This document shows, piece after piece, positions 16,653-25,350 of a DNA stretch of 53,080 bases. The notes below the pieces were generated by a model, which made no database searches, was not told where the DNA came from, and saw only the letters and a program-made list of their open reading frames with translations. How positions within the stretch are numbered: the first letter of the stretch is position 1; every line of letters begins with the position of its first letter. The DNA comes from an uncultured Bacteroidota bacterium (lineage in GTDB: Bacteria; Bacteroidota; Bacteroidia; Bacteroidales; UBA12481): NCBI GenBank assembly GCA_903919065.1, contig CAIXHD010000270.1, positions 1 to 53,080 of the forward strand. The letters are read 5' to 3'. The position numbers and the translations under genes were made by a program.

Positions 16653-16662
16653 TCAAGCTTGA
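16653..16662. repeat. TCAAGCTTGA palindrome, copy 4
   Basis: Between the caspase-like gene (stop 16643) and the NADAR gene (start 16735). It overlaps a larger inverted repeat AGCTTGAA/TTCAAGCT at 16643-16660. Confidence 0.6.
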
Positions 16663-16734
16663 GACTTTACCGACCTTCATAATAGGTCAGGTTAACTTTG
16701 CACCAGCTTACTATTCTAACTAAGGAATCTGATT

Positions 16735-17538
16735 ATGGCGATTAAAATGGCAACTGTTGAGGTAAAAGGAAAAGAGGAATTCGACCGGCTCGTTACTCTA
16801 ATTGACCTCGATCGAACGGAAGATTATGACTGCAGCAGCCTGAATGTCTGGAGTTATCGCAAAGCCTTTGATGTCCGTGAAGGCCTCAGCCTCAGGCTGG
16901 GGAACATGGCGAACGGCTTTCCTTTCACGGTGGAGGGTGTTCCATTTATCAACTCCGAATGCGCCTATATCGCCGGAGCCTATGCATCGGCAGATGATGA
17001 TTCTTCACGGATTCAGAAGATGATTTCAGCTGAGACCAATGGCCAGAAAGCAAAACGGATTTACCGCCACCGCCCGGAGTTCACCTCAATCATGCGGGAT
17101 GATTTCCATTCGTACAATGTCCAGTGGATGTTGCATGTTATCTGGCAGAAATGCCTGTTCAACAAGGACTTCGCAAGGCTCCTGATCAGACTGCCGATTG
17201 ATTCGGTCCTGGCTGAAAACACATCTCTCCATCATGGCGAGACTGCCACTTTCTGGGGTGTAAAAAACAAGGAACTGATGGCGGCGAGGAAGGCAGAAGA
17301 GACGAAAGTAACTCAAAACAATACATTCCGATACAAGAAGGACCTGGAGTTTGCCCAAATGCTGGCTGCCAATAAGGTAAATGGCATTGGCCATTTTACC
17401 GGTATTAATACGATGGGTAAGATATTAAAGCTGTGCAGCCTGAGCCTGATTTATGGTCAAAAACCACCCATCGATTTAGACTTACTGGTAAGCAAGGAGC
17501 TTTACCTGCTTGGAAAGAAAATAAAGTTGAGGAAATGA
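16735..17538 (+). CDS. NADAR (YbiA-like) domain protein
   Basis: 267 aa. Motifs follow the NADAR order: FPFTVEGVPFINSECAYIAGAYA (like the family's GxxFxSxEHYFQ), RLLIRLPIDSVLAENTS (like LLxTGxxxLVEAS), ATFWGVKNKELMAAR (FWG), and GINTMGKILKLCSL (GxNxLGxxLM). NADAR enzymes are N-glycosidases acting on ADP-ribose-type substrates; some remove ADP-ribose from guanosine in DNA and neutralise DarT-type toxins. The protein is longer than YbiA, with about 45 extra N-terminal residues. Its stop overlaps the start of the next gene (ATGA), which implies translational coupling with family X protein 2. No DarT-like toxin was recognised. Confidence 0.6.
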   Translation: MAIKMATVEVKGKEEFDRLVTLIDLDRTEDYDCSSLNVWSYRKAFDVREGLSLRLGNMANGFPFTVEGVPFINSECAYIAGAYASADDDSSRIQKMISAETNGQKAKRIYRHRPEFTSIMRDDFHSYNVQWMLHVIWQKCLFNKDFARLLIRLPIDSVLAENTSLHHGETATFWGVKNKELMAARKAEETKVTQNNTFRYKKDLEFAQMLAANKVNGIGHFTGINTMGKILKLCSLSLIYGQKPPIDLDLLVSKELYLLGKKIKLRK

Positions 17539-18473
17539 TCGAACGAAAAGGATTTACCAGGATTATTATGCACTGCATACTGGCAGAGGATGTTCCCTTT
17601 CATTTTATTTCAACGATAACAGATATGATGAGTAAGAACCCAGGGCCGGTCTGGCACAAAATTTATGATACGGTCGTTCCCGTATCTCAGGCACGGTACA
17701 GGCAGAACCGGAAGCTTATGCCTGGAGCGGGGATCTTCAGGCCCGGCATCGAAAACCTTTACGAATGGTGCCAGTTGTTCAGGGAATCGGAGAATATCGA
17801 TTGTGACGATGCTGTCGTCATTTTCACAGGGAAGACGCCTCTGAACGGACTCTCCCTGAACTGGGATCCGGCTCATGGCAGGAATTACATCATTTCAACC
17901 GAGGGAAAACAGGGAGCTCCTATACATGAGCGGATTTTCCTGGTGGCCAACGACATGGTTAAAGCTTCCCTGATCCAGGGCGGACTGGTCAAATCGCACA
18001 ATGGAATTCAGGCCGGACTAACGCTTACCAGCATCCGAAAAAGGATGAATGTCTGGAACCGGAACAGGAAATCAGTCAGGTCCATCCCTATGGAGATCAA
18101 TATCCCTGATGGTACTTTAAAATTTCCCAGGCTCGGGGAAATGATCGTCAACCTGTCGAAATACGAAATGGCGGTATACCTGTTTTTCATGGGTCATCCG
18201 GAAGGTATTGACCTAAGAAACCTGAGATTGCATATCAGTGAAATATATAGTGATTACAAAACGTGTCAGAATTGGGGAAGCATCCTGCCGGATATTCCCA
18301 TTGAGGAATTCAGCACCATGGACTTTGGGCTCATCATCCGCACAATCAATGAGAAAATCCGATTCGTAACTGGCGACGGGCTTGCGGGATACTACATAAT
18401 CAGGCCATGCCCAGGCGGGGATAATATCATAGCGGTGGATCGGGAACTTCTGACCGTAATTGGAGATTTTTAA
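17535..18473 (+). CDS. Family X protein 2
   Basis: 312 aa from the ATG at 17535, which overlaps the NADAR stop; the track start at 17433 is upstream and unlikely. The N-terminal domain (IIMHCILAEDVP ... DDAVVIFTGKTPLNGLSLNWDPAHGRNYIISTEGK) is shared with the gene at 20204 and more distantly with 12998. The C-terminal domain (PMEINIPDG, KYEMAVYLFFMGHPEGIDLRNL, IRTINEKIRFVTGDGLAGYY) matches a Bacteroidetes winged-helix-like domain. It lacks the zinc-type cysteines of family X protein 1. It is translationally coupled to the NADAR gene, which suggests a shared function. Function unknown. Confidence 0.6.
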   Translation: MIERKGFTRIIMHCILAEDVPFHFISTITDMMSKNPGPVWHKIYDTVVPVSQARYRQNRKLMPGAGIFRPGIENLYEWCQLFRESENIDCDDAVVIFTGKTPLNGLSLNWDPAHGRNYIISTEGKQGAPIHERIFLVANDMVKASLIQGGLVKSHNGIQAGLTLTSIRKRMNVWNRNRKSVRSIPMEINIPDGTLKFPRLGEMIVNLSKYEMAVYLFFMGHPEGIDLRNLRLHISEIYSDYKTCQNWGSILPDIPIEEFSTMDFGLIIRTINEKIRFVTGDGLAGYYIIRPCPGGDNIIAVDRELLTVIGDF

Positions 18474-18483
18474 AAATAAGGAT

Positions 18484-19122
18484 ATGAATAAGCTAACATT
18501 ATCCAAGCTAATCTCAGACAGTTTAAAAGAGCTCAGTATCTCCGGCAGAGAGATGATGCAGCGCGCAGGATACCTTAACCTATCGCATGGTTCAAGGATT
18601 CTCGACCATGTTCTCAAAGGTGGTTACCTAAAGGGAGGTCAATTCGACATGTTCGCAAAAGGGCTGGACATTGAAGCGGATATGCTTAAAAGTGCTCAGG
18701 AAGAAACCATCAGGCGGGATTTACTGGTAGCGGCAGAAAGAATCCGAATACGGCAGCAATGGGAAAGGGAAAATTTCACGCCTTTTCTTGAGCCTGTTTA
18801 TCGGAGCACCGGCTTCCGGATTCATTTCAGCTGCTGGCCATTATACTATAGTGATACCACAATCCCTCTCGATCAATTATTCATGTCGCTATCACCCGGG
18901 GAGAAATTGATAAGAGTCAGGCAGGCAATCGGTGAGAATCATGAAACGATTAGCAGGAAGGTTGCTCTTGCCAGAACTATTACGGAATACATTCTCCATC
19001 GGGATTACGATGAAAACGATCAGGAAAGGCTCCATTTCGATACACAGGGGGAGTTGATTTCCGGGACAGGTCCATCTACGGATCAATTTCTCACGCACCT
19101 GACAGGATACCCCGAGCGGTAG
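18484..19122 (+). CDS. XRE-like HTH protein of unknown function
   Basis: 212 aa from the ATG at 18484; the TTG at 18460 in the track would overlap the previous gene. The N-terminus resembles a Cro/XRE-type fold (SISGREMMQRAGYLNLSHGSRILDHVLKGGYLKGGQFDMFAKGLDI). The middle (RRDLLVAAERIRIRQQWERENFTPFLEPVYR ...) resembles a domain often seen after such N-termini in uncharacterised proteins. It lies 10 bp after family X protein 2, so NADAR, family X 2 and this gene look like one operon. It overlaps the convergent lipoprotein gene by 40 bp. Possible operon regulator. Confidence 0.5.
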   Translation: MNKLTLSKLISDSLKELSISGREMMQRAGYLNLSHGSRILDHVLKGGYLKGGQFDMFAKGLDIEADMLKSAQEETIRRDLLVAAERIRIRQQWERENFTPFLEPVYRSTGFRIHFSCWPLYYSDTTIPLDQLFMSLSPGEKLIRVRQAIGENHETISRKVALARTITEYILHRDYDENDQERLHFDTQGELISGTGPSTDQFLTHLTGYPER

Positions 19123-20087
19123 TCGTCCGGAAAACAGCTCTGCATAATATAGTCGGTAAACTCGTTTTGCCAGGAAAAAAACCATTGCAGGTAATCATCA
19201 GGCAATCCCGGCTGGGCAATGGAAGAATAAAATGAGGTGCTTACACCCATGTCAATAAAGGAGCCTACCCCCATATCTCCGTGGCAGGTATGCCTTCCTG
19301 CCGACAGCACTGTAAACCCTATTGAATTAATGCCATTTCTGTTATTGAGCCAGCCTTTGGTGGATTTCAATGCTTTTCCACCCGTGGTGGCAGAAAACCG
19401 GTTCGACACCCAATAAAAACTATCAACTGCCATCACCAGACTGATCCATTCATCATTGGTTGGCAGGTGCCAGCCCGGAGGACACGATTTTAAAGCTGCC
19501 TCACCTGAATAAAGAACGCCGTAAGTTTTATAATTGGCAGTAGCCTTAGCTTCGTCGACTTTTGAACCATTGTAATCATAAACCCAATATGGAGAGCCAT
19601 AATTATCTGAGGTTGGTTTTATGGATGGCAGGTAGGCCAGGTTCTCTGCCATCCATTGCCGGTCCCCGATCTGCATCCAGCGATATACATGGCCATCACG
19701 TGAATCGGTGAATATTCCTGAACCGTCTTTCACCACTATCAGTTCCCGGCTGATTGAGCTTACCAGTCCTGCAGCATCCCTGACTTCCATTGCTATGGTA
19801 TAATCACCGGGCTTGCTGAACCTGAATGTGGCTTTCTTGTCTGCGGTGAATTCCGTATCCCAGACTCCGTCATTATTAAAATCCCAATGCACCTCAAGCA
19901 TAGCCTGATCATCTTCATTATCAGAGGAGGATGAAGCATTGAAGGTGAAGATCGTATCGGGATTCCCAATTACCGGCAAAACAGCAAAGCCGGCTGTTGG
20001 CGGAGTATTGACCCTCTCACAGCCCGAGGAAAACAGTGTCAGACAAACCAGCATCGGAACAAGTAAAACAGCGGCGATTGTTCTCAT
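19083..20087 (-). CDS. PKD- and FISUMP-domain lipoprotein
   Basis: 334 aa. A lipoprotein signal peptide (hydrophobic LLVPMLVCLTLF, lipobox SSGC, Cys at about residue 23) indicates membrane anchoring. Residues about 30-115 form a PKD-type domain (FTFNASSSSDNEDD, WDFNNDGVWDT, GDYTIAMEVRD). Residues about 125-334 form a FISUMP domain (DSRDGHVYRWMQIGDRQW, CPPGWHLPTNDEW, YPVRCVRN at the end). FISUMP domains are common in surface proteins of Bacteroidetes and Fibrobacteres. It is the only clearly exported protein of the block and lies antisense to its neighbours, so it may be an unrelated passenger. Confidence 0.85.
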   Translation of the reverse strand: MRTIAAVLLVPMLVCLTLFSSGCERVNTPPTAGFAVLPVIGNPDTIFTFNASSSSDNEDDQAMLEVHWDFNNDGVWDTEFTADKKATFRFSKPGDYTIAMEVRDAAGLVSSISRELIVVKDGSGIFTDSRDGHVYRWMQIGDRQWMAENLAYLPSIKPTSDNYGSPYWVYDYNGSKVDEAKATANYKTYGVLYSGEAALKSCPPGWHLPTNDEWISLVMAVDSFYWVSNRFSATTGGKALKSTKGWLNNRNGINSIGFTVLSAGRHTCHGDMGVGSFIDMGVSTSFYSSIAQPGLPDDYLQWFFSWQNEFTDYIMQSCFPDDYRSGYPVRCVRN

Positions 20088-20203
20088 GGCATTTAATTTT
20101 TATCCGGATGCAAATAACCATTCGGGGACGTCAATAACTGTCGCAACCGGGCCATTTCTTTGCGGCTGAACCGGTATAGAATCAACCAATACACATAACC
20201 GTA

Positions 20204-21085
20204 ATGAACGATAAAAATGTTTCCCCGGAAATTATCATGCATTGCCTGGTAACCGATGATGCCCCTTCTGAACTTATTCCCTATATGCTGGCGCTGATGG
20301 CCCTTTATCAGGGGCCCGTTCATTACCGGTTTCACGATAGGGTATTCAGCACCGGCCTGGAAAATCTTCACGATTGGGCCAAATCGTTCAGGGAAACAGA
20401 GAAAATCAGCCGGGATGATGCCGTTGTTATTTTCACCGGCACCACTCCGCCGACAGGCAAATCGCTGAACTGGGATCCGCGCAATGGCAGAAATTTCATC
20501 ATATCAACCGAAGGAAAGTTGGACCAGGGATTGCCTGATAAAATATTTCAGATAGCCTCCGATCTGGTGATGGCTAACCTGATACAGGCCGGATTGAAGA
20601 GTATCGACCATGGAATTCAGGCCGGACTCACCTATGATGGAGTCCGAAAAAGAATGCTGGCCTGGGACCAAAGCAGAAAGTCGCCGGAGTGTTTACCGAT
20701 GGAGATCAAAGTACCTCTTTCACAAATCAGGTTTCCGGAGATGGAGCAGATATTTATCCATCTGACAACCTACGAACAGGCCATTTACCTGTTTTTTCTC
20801 AAACATTCTGAAGGGATAAATATCCGATCACTGAATAAGCACATCAATGAAATCTACGAAATAGCCGAAACTTGCGAGGAATCAGGAATTTTCCCTGACA
20901 TGATTGATTTTGACGAATTCAGCAAGTTGGATTTCGAAGTCCCCATCCGCTCGATTAATGACCAGATCCGGTTTGTAACCGGTGACAACCTTGCCGATTA
21001 TTACATGATCAGGCAGGATCAAAGCGGAAACTCGGGAATAGCTATGGACCGGAGCCTGCTGACTATAATTAATGATTTTAAGTAA
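20204..21085 (+). CDS. Family X protein 3
   Basis: 293 aa, a close paralogue of the gene at 17535. Shared blocks include IIMHCLVTDDAP, DDAVVIFTGTTPPTGKSLNWDPRNGRNFIISTEGK, GIQAGLTYDGVRKRM, YEQAIYLFFLKHSEGINIRSL and RSINDQIRFVTGDNLADYYMIR. It lacks a short insert near residues 50-70 found in protein 2. The C-terminal winged-helix-like domain is intact. It stands alone between the lipoprotein gene and the convergent phosphatase, with an 8-bp 3' overlap. Function unknown; duplication within the same cluster suggests paired or specialised roles. Confidence 0.6.
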   Translation: MNDKNVSPEIIMHCLVTDDAPSELIPYMLALMALYQGPVHYRFHDRVFSTGLENLHDWAKSFRETEKISRDDAVVIFTGTTPPTGKSLNWDPRNGRNFIISTEGKLDQGLPDKIFQIASDLVMANLIQAGLKSIDHGIQAGLTYDGVRKRMLAWDQSRKSPECLPMEIKVPLSQIRFPEMEQIFIHLTTYEQAIYLFFLKHSEGINIRSLNKHINEIYEIAETCEESGIFPDMIDFDEFSKLDFEVPIRSINDQIRFVTGDNLADYYMIRQDQSGNSGIAMDRSLLTIINDFK

Positions 21086-21815
21086 GAGCCGTATCAAAAC
21101 CTTTCGAAGAGTGAACCTTGTTTGGTGCCGACTGCCAGTACTCCTTGGTATTGACATCCATCAAAGTCAGTTTCCCATCATAGCCCACACCCTGGTCAAG
21201 CGCCCATACATTTAACCGATGAACTGGTTTCAGTGACGGGTCCATATCAAAGGTGGGAGTATGGCCGATAAAAATTTCATTGAATGCGCCGAAGCTTCTT
21301 TCCGGAAATCTCCGGTGCCACATATCGGCAGTAGCCAGAAGGTCCCTATCCCACAGCAGTACGCTTTTTTCAATTTTTACTTTCGCTTGTTTGTTGAAAC
21401 GCCCGCCGGGTTTAAAGCCGCCATGAACAAAAAGACGGTTATCCGCATCGATGTAATGAGTTGGCGCATTTTCAAGCAATTCCATGTGGTCCCTGATCAG
21501 GCTTTCCTGCAATTCAGGAGGATGCTTTCGGTAGGAGGCGATTGAATATCTAGCCCCCTGATCCATCCATAAATCATCTGTCTCTCCGTTTTTAAACCAT
21601 TGCAGCAACCACAGATCGTGATTACCCATAATATATATCAGGTTCCTGATCTTGAGCAGTTCGGTAAAGCATTCCGAAACCAGCGGATTACGATCCGGGA
21701 CATCTCCCAGACAGATCAGGGTATCCTCCTCCGGGTTGAGGCCGGAAGATTCAAGCACCTGAACCAGGGCGCCATGCACCCCGTGTACATCTCCTAAAAC
21801 AAATGTTCTTGCCAT
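21078..21815 (-). CDS. Calcineurin-like metallophosphoesterase (PPP type)
   Basis: 245 aa from the ATG at 21815; the track start at 21824 uses TTG. PPP-family motifs: GDVHG (residues 8-12), CLGDVPDR (a GDxxDR-like motif), IYIMGNHDLW (GNHD), a later VHGGFKPG (HGG) and FIGHTPTF (GHT). This set belongs to bacterial serine/threonine or ApaH-like phosphatases that use two metal ions. Substrates could be phosphoproteins or dinucleoside polyphosphates. It is divergent from the 507-aa gene with an 85-bp intergenic region. Confidence 0.85.
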   Translation of the reverse strand: MARTFVLGDVHGVHGALVQVLESSGLNPEEDTLICLGDVPDRNPLVSECFTELLKIRNLIYIMGNHDLWLLQWFKNGETDDLWMDQGARYSIASYRKHPPELQESLIRDHMELLENAPTHYIDADNRLFVHGGFKPGGRFNKQAKVKIEKSVLLWDRDLLATADMWHRRFPERSFGAFNEIFIGHTPTFDMDPSLKPVHRLNVWALDQGVGYDGKLTLMDVNTKEYWQSAPNKVHSSKGFDTALT

Positions 21816-21899
21816 AATTTTCAAAGTAAAATAAAGCTAACGACAGATTCCGTCGCTCCTGATAATAATCTTGCACATCGAAAATCAAAGTGATTTATT

Positions 21900-23423
21900 A
21901 TGGAACTTACCGTTCACGCCGCCTATAAAATAGCCCTCTTCACGGGGGAAATGTATGAAGCTCCTGATGAGCTGATGATGATTGATTTTGAATTTGCCGG
22001 ACAAGCCTTTGGCAACAGGATTGGCGATCTCTTTGAATTATTCAATCAACACGACCCTGAAGGCTTAATCTTTGAGCAGGAGAATCTCGGAGAATACCGA
22101 CCGGAGGTGACCACCACACTGCTGAAACTCGACAGATGCAATACTAAAGAGGAGGTTCTTGACCTGCTCATACGGGAATTTACAGCCTGGTTCAGTGAAT
22201 TGGGAGATAACGAGCTGACCAGAGTAAGGTCACTTGCTGATGATGTTTATAAACTAAAACAAAGCTGGGATTCATACAGTACGATCGACAAACTTTTCGA
22301 AAGTGCTAAAAGGAGGCTTGAGCTAAATACCATCGCCGGTGAAATCGATTCCCATTATTTTCTCGATATTATCTTCATGCTTAACCCATCAGATAAAGCG
22401 ATAGAAGACCGGCTTGATGATTTTGTGGAGAAACATGGCATGGACACCAAAAATCCTGACCTGAAGTTCGAATTTCATGCTCAATTACCGTCGGACATGG
22501 AATCTGAAGTGTTCACTCCTTCTTACTTTCGTTCCGGGCTCAGGTTGGCCTTATCAAGACTAATATATTATATCCCTCGCCACCTGATCAAAAGGTTTGA
22601 GCTATTACTCGATCCGGCTTACCCATTGCCCGATAACAAAACCGAAGCAATAGCTCTAAGGGTAAATGGATCGGATATGGATTCCGGCAGGTTTGCCTTT
22701 GTGGCTTCGCCGGATTTATTCATGGATACCAATGGAGAACCTATATCCCCAAGACTCCATAAAGAATATTGGGTACCGGCTATCGTCACATTGCTTGACT
22801 TTGACAACCATTTGCTGGCCGACAGGCTTCTGGAAGATAAGGAGCCGGGGAAGCAGGTATTAGGGAAATTAGTAAAAATCAGAAATGCCGGTCTGGTGAG
22901 CCTTGTCAGGCAAATCCAATGCGAAAATGATACATTCGGCAAACACGAATTAGTACGACTTAGAGAGATTCTGTCGCGCAGTCATCCGGCCAAATGGCTT
23001 TTACAAGCGGAAAACCAGTCCGATACCCCTGATTCCCCCACCCTTTCAAAAGCAGATATGGAGCTCATCGGCCGTTGGTTTATCCTGCACGGCATACTTC
23101 ATCAGAACAAGCCGGTTTTGCCTGCCGAAAGAACCACCCGAATCATGCATAATCCGGATTGGTCCGTTGAACGGGAAATCAGCCAGATTATCGGGAGTGC
23201 GCTGAAACTTGGCCCTTACGATTTTATTCAAGCCCTAAGCTTTCCCGATGTCAGGCACCTGATACATCTTGACGGCAAGGTATTGAAGCAAATAGTCAGC
23301 AAGCATGGAAAAATTATCAACCACCGTTTCGGCCTGGAGAAAGGAAGCACAAAATACACGGTCATCAGGATCAGGGAAGATATTCTGGTTGATTATTACA
23401 ATCAGTTTTCCGATATTCCCTGA
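21900..23423 (+). CDS. Uncharacterised 507-aa protein
   Basis: 507 aa, no recognised domain. It is acidic and helical, with no signal peptide or transmembrane segment, and looks cytosolic. The middle (about 190-290) alternates short strands and helices around YYIPRHLIKRFELLLDPAYPLPD. The C-terminus (about 390-507; RWFILHGILHQNKPVLP, PYDFIQALSFPDVRHLIHLDGKVLKQIVSKHGKI) could hold a winged-helix fold. No catalytic motif is evident. The 5'-nucleotidase gene follows 26 bp later, so the two are probably co-transcribed. Confidence 0.5.
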   Translation: MELTVHAAYKIALFTGEMYEAPDELMMIDFEFAGQAFGNRIGDLFELFNQHDPEGLIFEQENLGEYRPEVTTTLLKLDRCNTKEEVLDLLIREFTAWFSELGDNELTRVRSLADDVYKLKQSWDSYSTIDKLFESAKRRLELNTIAGEIDSHYFLDIIFMLNPSDKAIEDRLDDFVEKHGMDTKNPDLKFEFHAQLPSDMESEVFTPSYFRSGLRLALSRLIYYIPRHLIKRFELLLDPAYPLPDNKTEAIALRVNGSDMDSGRFAFVASPDLFMDTNGEPISPRLHKEYWVPAIVTLLDFDNHLLADRLLEDKEPGKQVLGKLVKIRNAGLVSLVRQIQCENDTFGKHELVRLREILSRSHPAKWLLQAENQSDTPDSPTLSKADMELIGRWFILHGILHQNKPVLPAERTTRIMHNPDWSVEREISQIIGSALKLGPYDFIQALSFPDVRHLIHLDGKVLKQIVSKHGKIINHRFGLEKGSTKYTVIRIREDILVDYYNQFSDIP

Positions 23424-23449
23424 ATATTGTCCATAAAAATCACAAACTC

Positions 23450-24376
23450 ATGCCCTATTCATTAGACCAGAAACTGGTTGTTGCCGTTGCCTCAAGCGCA
23501 CTGTTTGATTTGTCGGAGTCTGATAAGATTTATCGGGAACAGGGGCTGAAGGCATACCGGCAGTTTCAGCAGAATAACATTGATTCCACCCTGGATAAAG
23601 GTGTCGCATTCCCGTTTATCAGGCGGTTGCTGAGCATAAACAGAAGTTTTCCCGATTTACAACCGATTGAGGTCATACTTCTTTCCAGAAATAGTCCTGA
23701 AACCGGATTGAGGGTATTCCGGAGCATCGAAACACACGGTCTCGGGATAACCAGGGCGGCATTCTTTACCGGACAGAGTCCTTATCAGTATATACCCGCC
23801 TTTAACGCCTCCCTTTTCCTGTCGGCCAATAAAGAGGATGTTAATCTGGCCATTCAGGCAGGGTTCCCTGCAGGTGTAGTGCAAAAGACAACCTTCATTG
23901 ATGATCCGATGGATGAAGAATTAAGGATTGCTTTCGATTTCGACGGTGTTTTGGCTGATGATTCTGCTGAGGCGGTTTATCAGCAAAACCATGACCTGAA
24001 TGAATTCAACCGGGAGGAGAATTCAAAAAGAATCTCACCTTTAAACCCGGGCCCGCTGAACGATCTGCTTATGAAACTTGCCTCCTTCCAGAGGCTCGAG
24101 GATGAAAAGCAGGAAACCGAACCGGGATACAAGAGAAAGATCCATATTTCAATTGTCACAGCCCGCAGTGCTCCCGCTCATGAGAGGATGGTCAACACCT
24201 TATCAAGCTGGGGGATAAATGCAGACAATGCCTTCTTTTTGGGCGGCATCAATAAGAGCAAGGTTCTGGGTGTTCTGCAGCCACATATCTTTTTCGATGA
24301 CCAGCGCGTGCATCTGGCAGATGCTGAAATGGTACCCTGCGTTCATATACCTTTCGGAATCACTAACATCAGCTAA
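23450..24376 (+). CDS. Cytosolic 5'-nucleotidase-like protein
   Basis: 308 aa. The N-terminal half reads like the 5'-nucleotidase family related to eukaryotic cN-I: LVVAVASSALFDLSESDKIYREQG, FPFIRRLLSINR, EVILLSRNSPETGLRVFRSIETHGL, ITRAAFFTGQSPYQYIPAFNASLFLSANKEDV. The second half has HAD-type acidic motifs: IAFDFDGVLADD, the ITVTARS-like IVTARSAP and FFDDQRVH. The expected reaction is dephosphorylation of nucleoside monophosphates in the cytoplasm. It follows the 507-aa gene and is followed by a hairpin terminator. In this cluster it could act on AMP or a related product of NADAR or ADP-ribose chemistry, which is inference. Confidence 0.8.
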   Translation: MPYSLDQKLVVAVASSALFDLSESDKIYREQGLKAYRQFQQNNIDSTLDKGVAFPFIRRLLSINRSFPDLQPIEVILLSRNSPETGLRVFRSIETHGLGITRAAFFTGQSPYQYIPAFNASLFLSANKEDVNLAIQAGFPAGVVQKTTFIDDPMDEELRIAFDFDGVLADDSAEAVYQQNHDLNEFNREENSKRISPLNPGPLNDLLMKLASFQRLEDEKQETEPGYKRKIHISIVTARSAPAHERMVNTLSSWGINADNAFFLGGINKSKVLGVLQPHIFFDDQRVHLADAEMVPCVHIPFGITNIS

Positions 24377-24401
24377 TAACAGGAATAATTGATAAACGGT
24401 C

Positions 24402-24428
24402 AAAATAAATGTACCAAACATTTATTTT
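24402..24428 (+). terminator. Hairpin terminator after the 5'-nucleotidase gene
   Basis: AAAATAAATGT and ACATTTATTTT form a perfect 11-bp stem with a 5-nt ACCAA loop, 25 bp after the stop. AT-rich but complete. Confidence 0.6.
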
Positions 24429-24699
24429 CTGTACATCAGCATTTGCTTTACTGTATTCTAATATCTACCTTGCTACCAGGAAAATGGTAAAATACGATGG
24501 TTACGGGTTCTGGCGGGTCTTTCGGCCCGACCGGCGCATTCTTGGAATGTGACTGAGGGGGCGAAGCTGCGAATTACCCTGATTCTCAGGAGTCTTTTTC
24601 CAAATCAATCATTATTTTTTGATAATTAGTTTTACCGACGACAGGATTTGGCGGACCTGACCTATTTCTTTGGGATTCAATTCACCAAATCTCACAGCC
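24429..24699. other. Intergenic stretch with a GC-rich, possibly structured centre
   Basis: No ORF is supported. Around 24495-24600 the sequence is GC-rich and contains local inverted elements (GGGTC with GGCCC around TTTC; GACTGAG with CTCAGGAGTC). The last 100 bp are AT-rich and presumably contain the promoter of the VWA gene. A small structured RNA or leader is possible but not demonstrable by eye. Confidence 0.3.
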
Positions 24700-25350
24700 A
24701 TGAAAAACAAGAAAACCTATTATCAGCTGATCCTCGACCGCAGCGGTTCGATGTCGTCATGCATCGAAGAAACAGTTACCGGAGTTAATTCGCAAATCGT
24801 CCAGATCCGTGAGCTTGCCAAACAGTTTCCTGAACAGGAACTTTTAACCTCATTCAACCTGTTCAACCATAATCTGACAACGGTATGGGATCGATTAGGA
24901 TCAACCGAGATCAAGGAATTAAGTTATCCTGATTTCAATCCCGACGGAAATACTGCACTGCTTGATGCCATAGGATTAACAATCAGACACCTTCAGGATA
25001 CCATTGGCGAAGAGGTTGCCCGTGACGAAGCATCGGTGGTGGTGGTGATCTTTACTGATGGATATGAGAACGCAAGTACGCAGTTTAAACTGAAGCAGAT
25101 ATCATCGCTGATTAAGGAACTGGAGCTTACCGGTCGCTGGAGCTTCAGTTACATTGGCGCTACCCTTGATGCCATTGAGATAGCCATAACCCTGAATATC
25201 AAGCGCTCAAACTCGAGGCATTTTGATGTACGTGATTCCGCAATGGAGCATAACCGGGTGAGCGGAAGCATGCGCTCATACATGGTTGAAAAAAGGGAAG
25301 GCCGTATCAAACAGGATTTTCTAGAAGATGAGGAACCTAAGAAAGTTTAG
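24700..25350 (+). CDS. von Willebrand factor A (VWA) domain protein
   Basis: 216 aa from the ATG at 24700; the track's 24670 start is TTG. The whole protein is one VWA fold with a complete MIDAS: DRSGSMSS (D-x-S-x-S) near residue 11, Thr in PDGNTALLDA (about 90) and IFTDGYENAS (about 117). No signal peptide or membrane segment. VWA proteins often partner AAA+ ATPases, and two AAA+ genes occur in the same block, so a chaperone-like complex is plausible. The gene converges on the HAD-like gene with a 14-bp overlap. Confidence 0.85.
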   Translation: MKNKKTYYQLILDRSGSMSSCIEETVTGVNSQIVQIRELAKQFPEQELLTSFNLFNHNLTTVWDRLGSTEIKELSYPDFNPDGNTALLDAIGLTIRHLQDTIGEEVARDEASVVVVIFTDGYENASTQFKLKQISSLIKELELTGRWSFSYIGATLDAIEIAITLNIKRSNSRHFDVRDSAMEHNRVSGSMRSYMVEKREGRIKQDFLEDEEPKKV

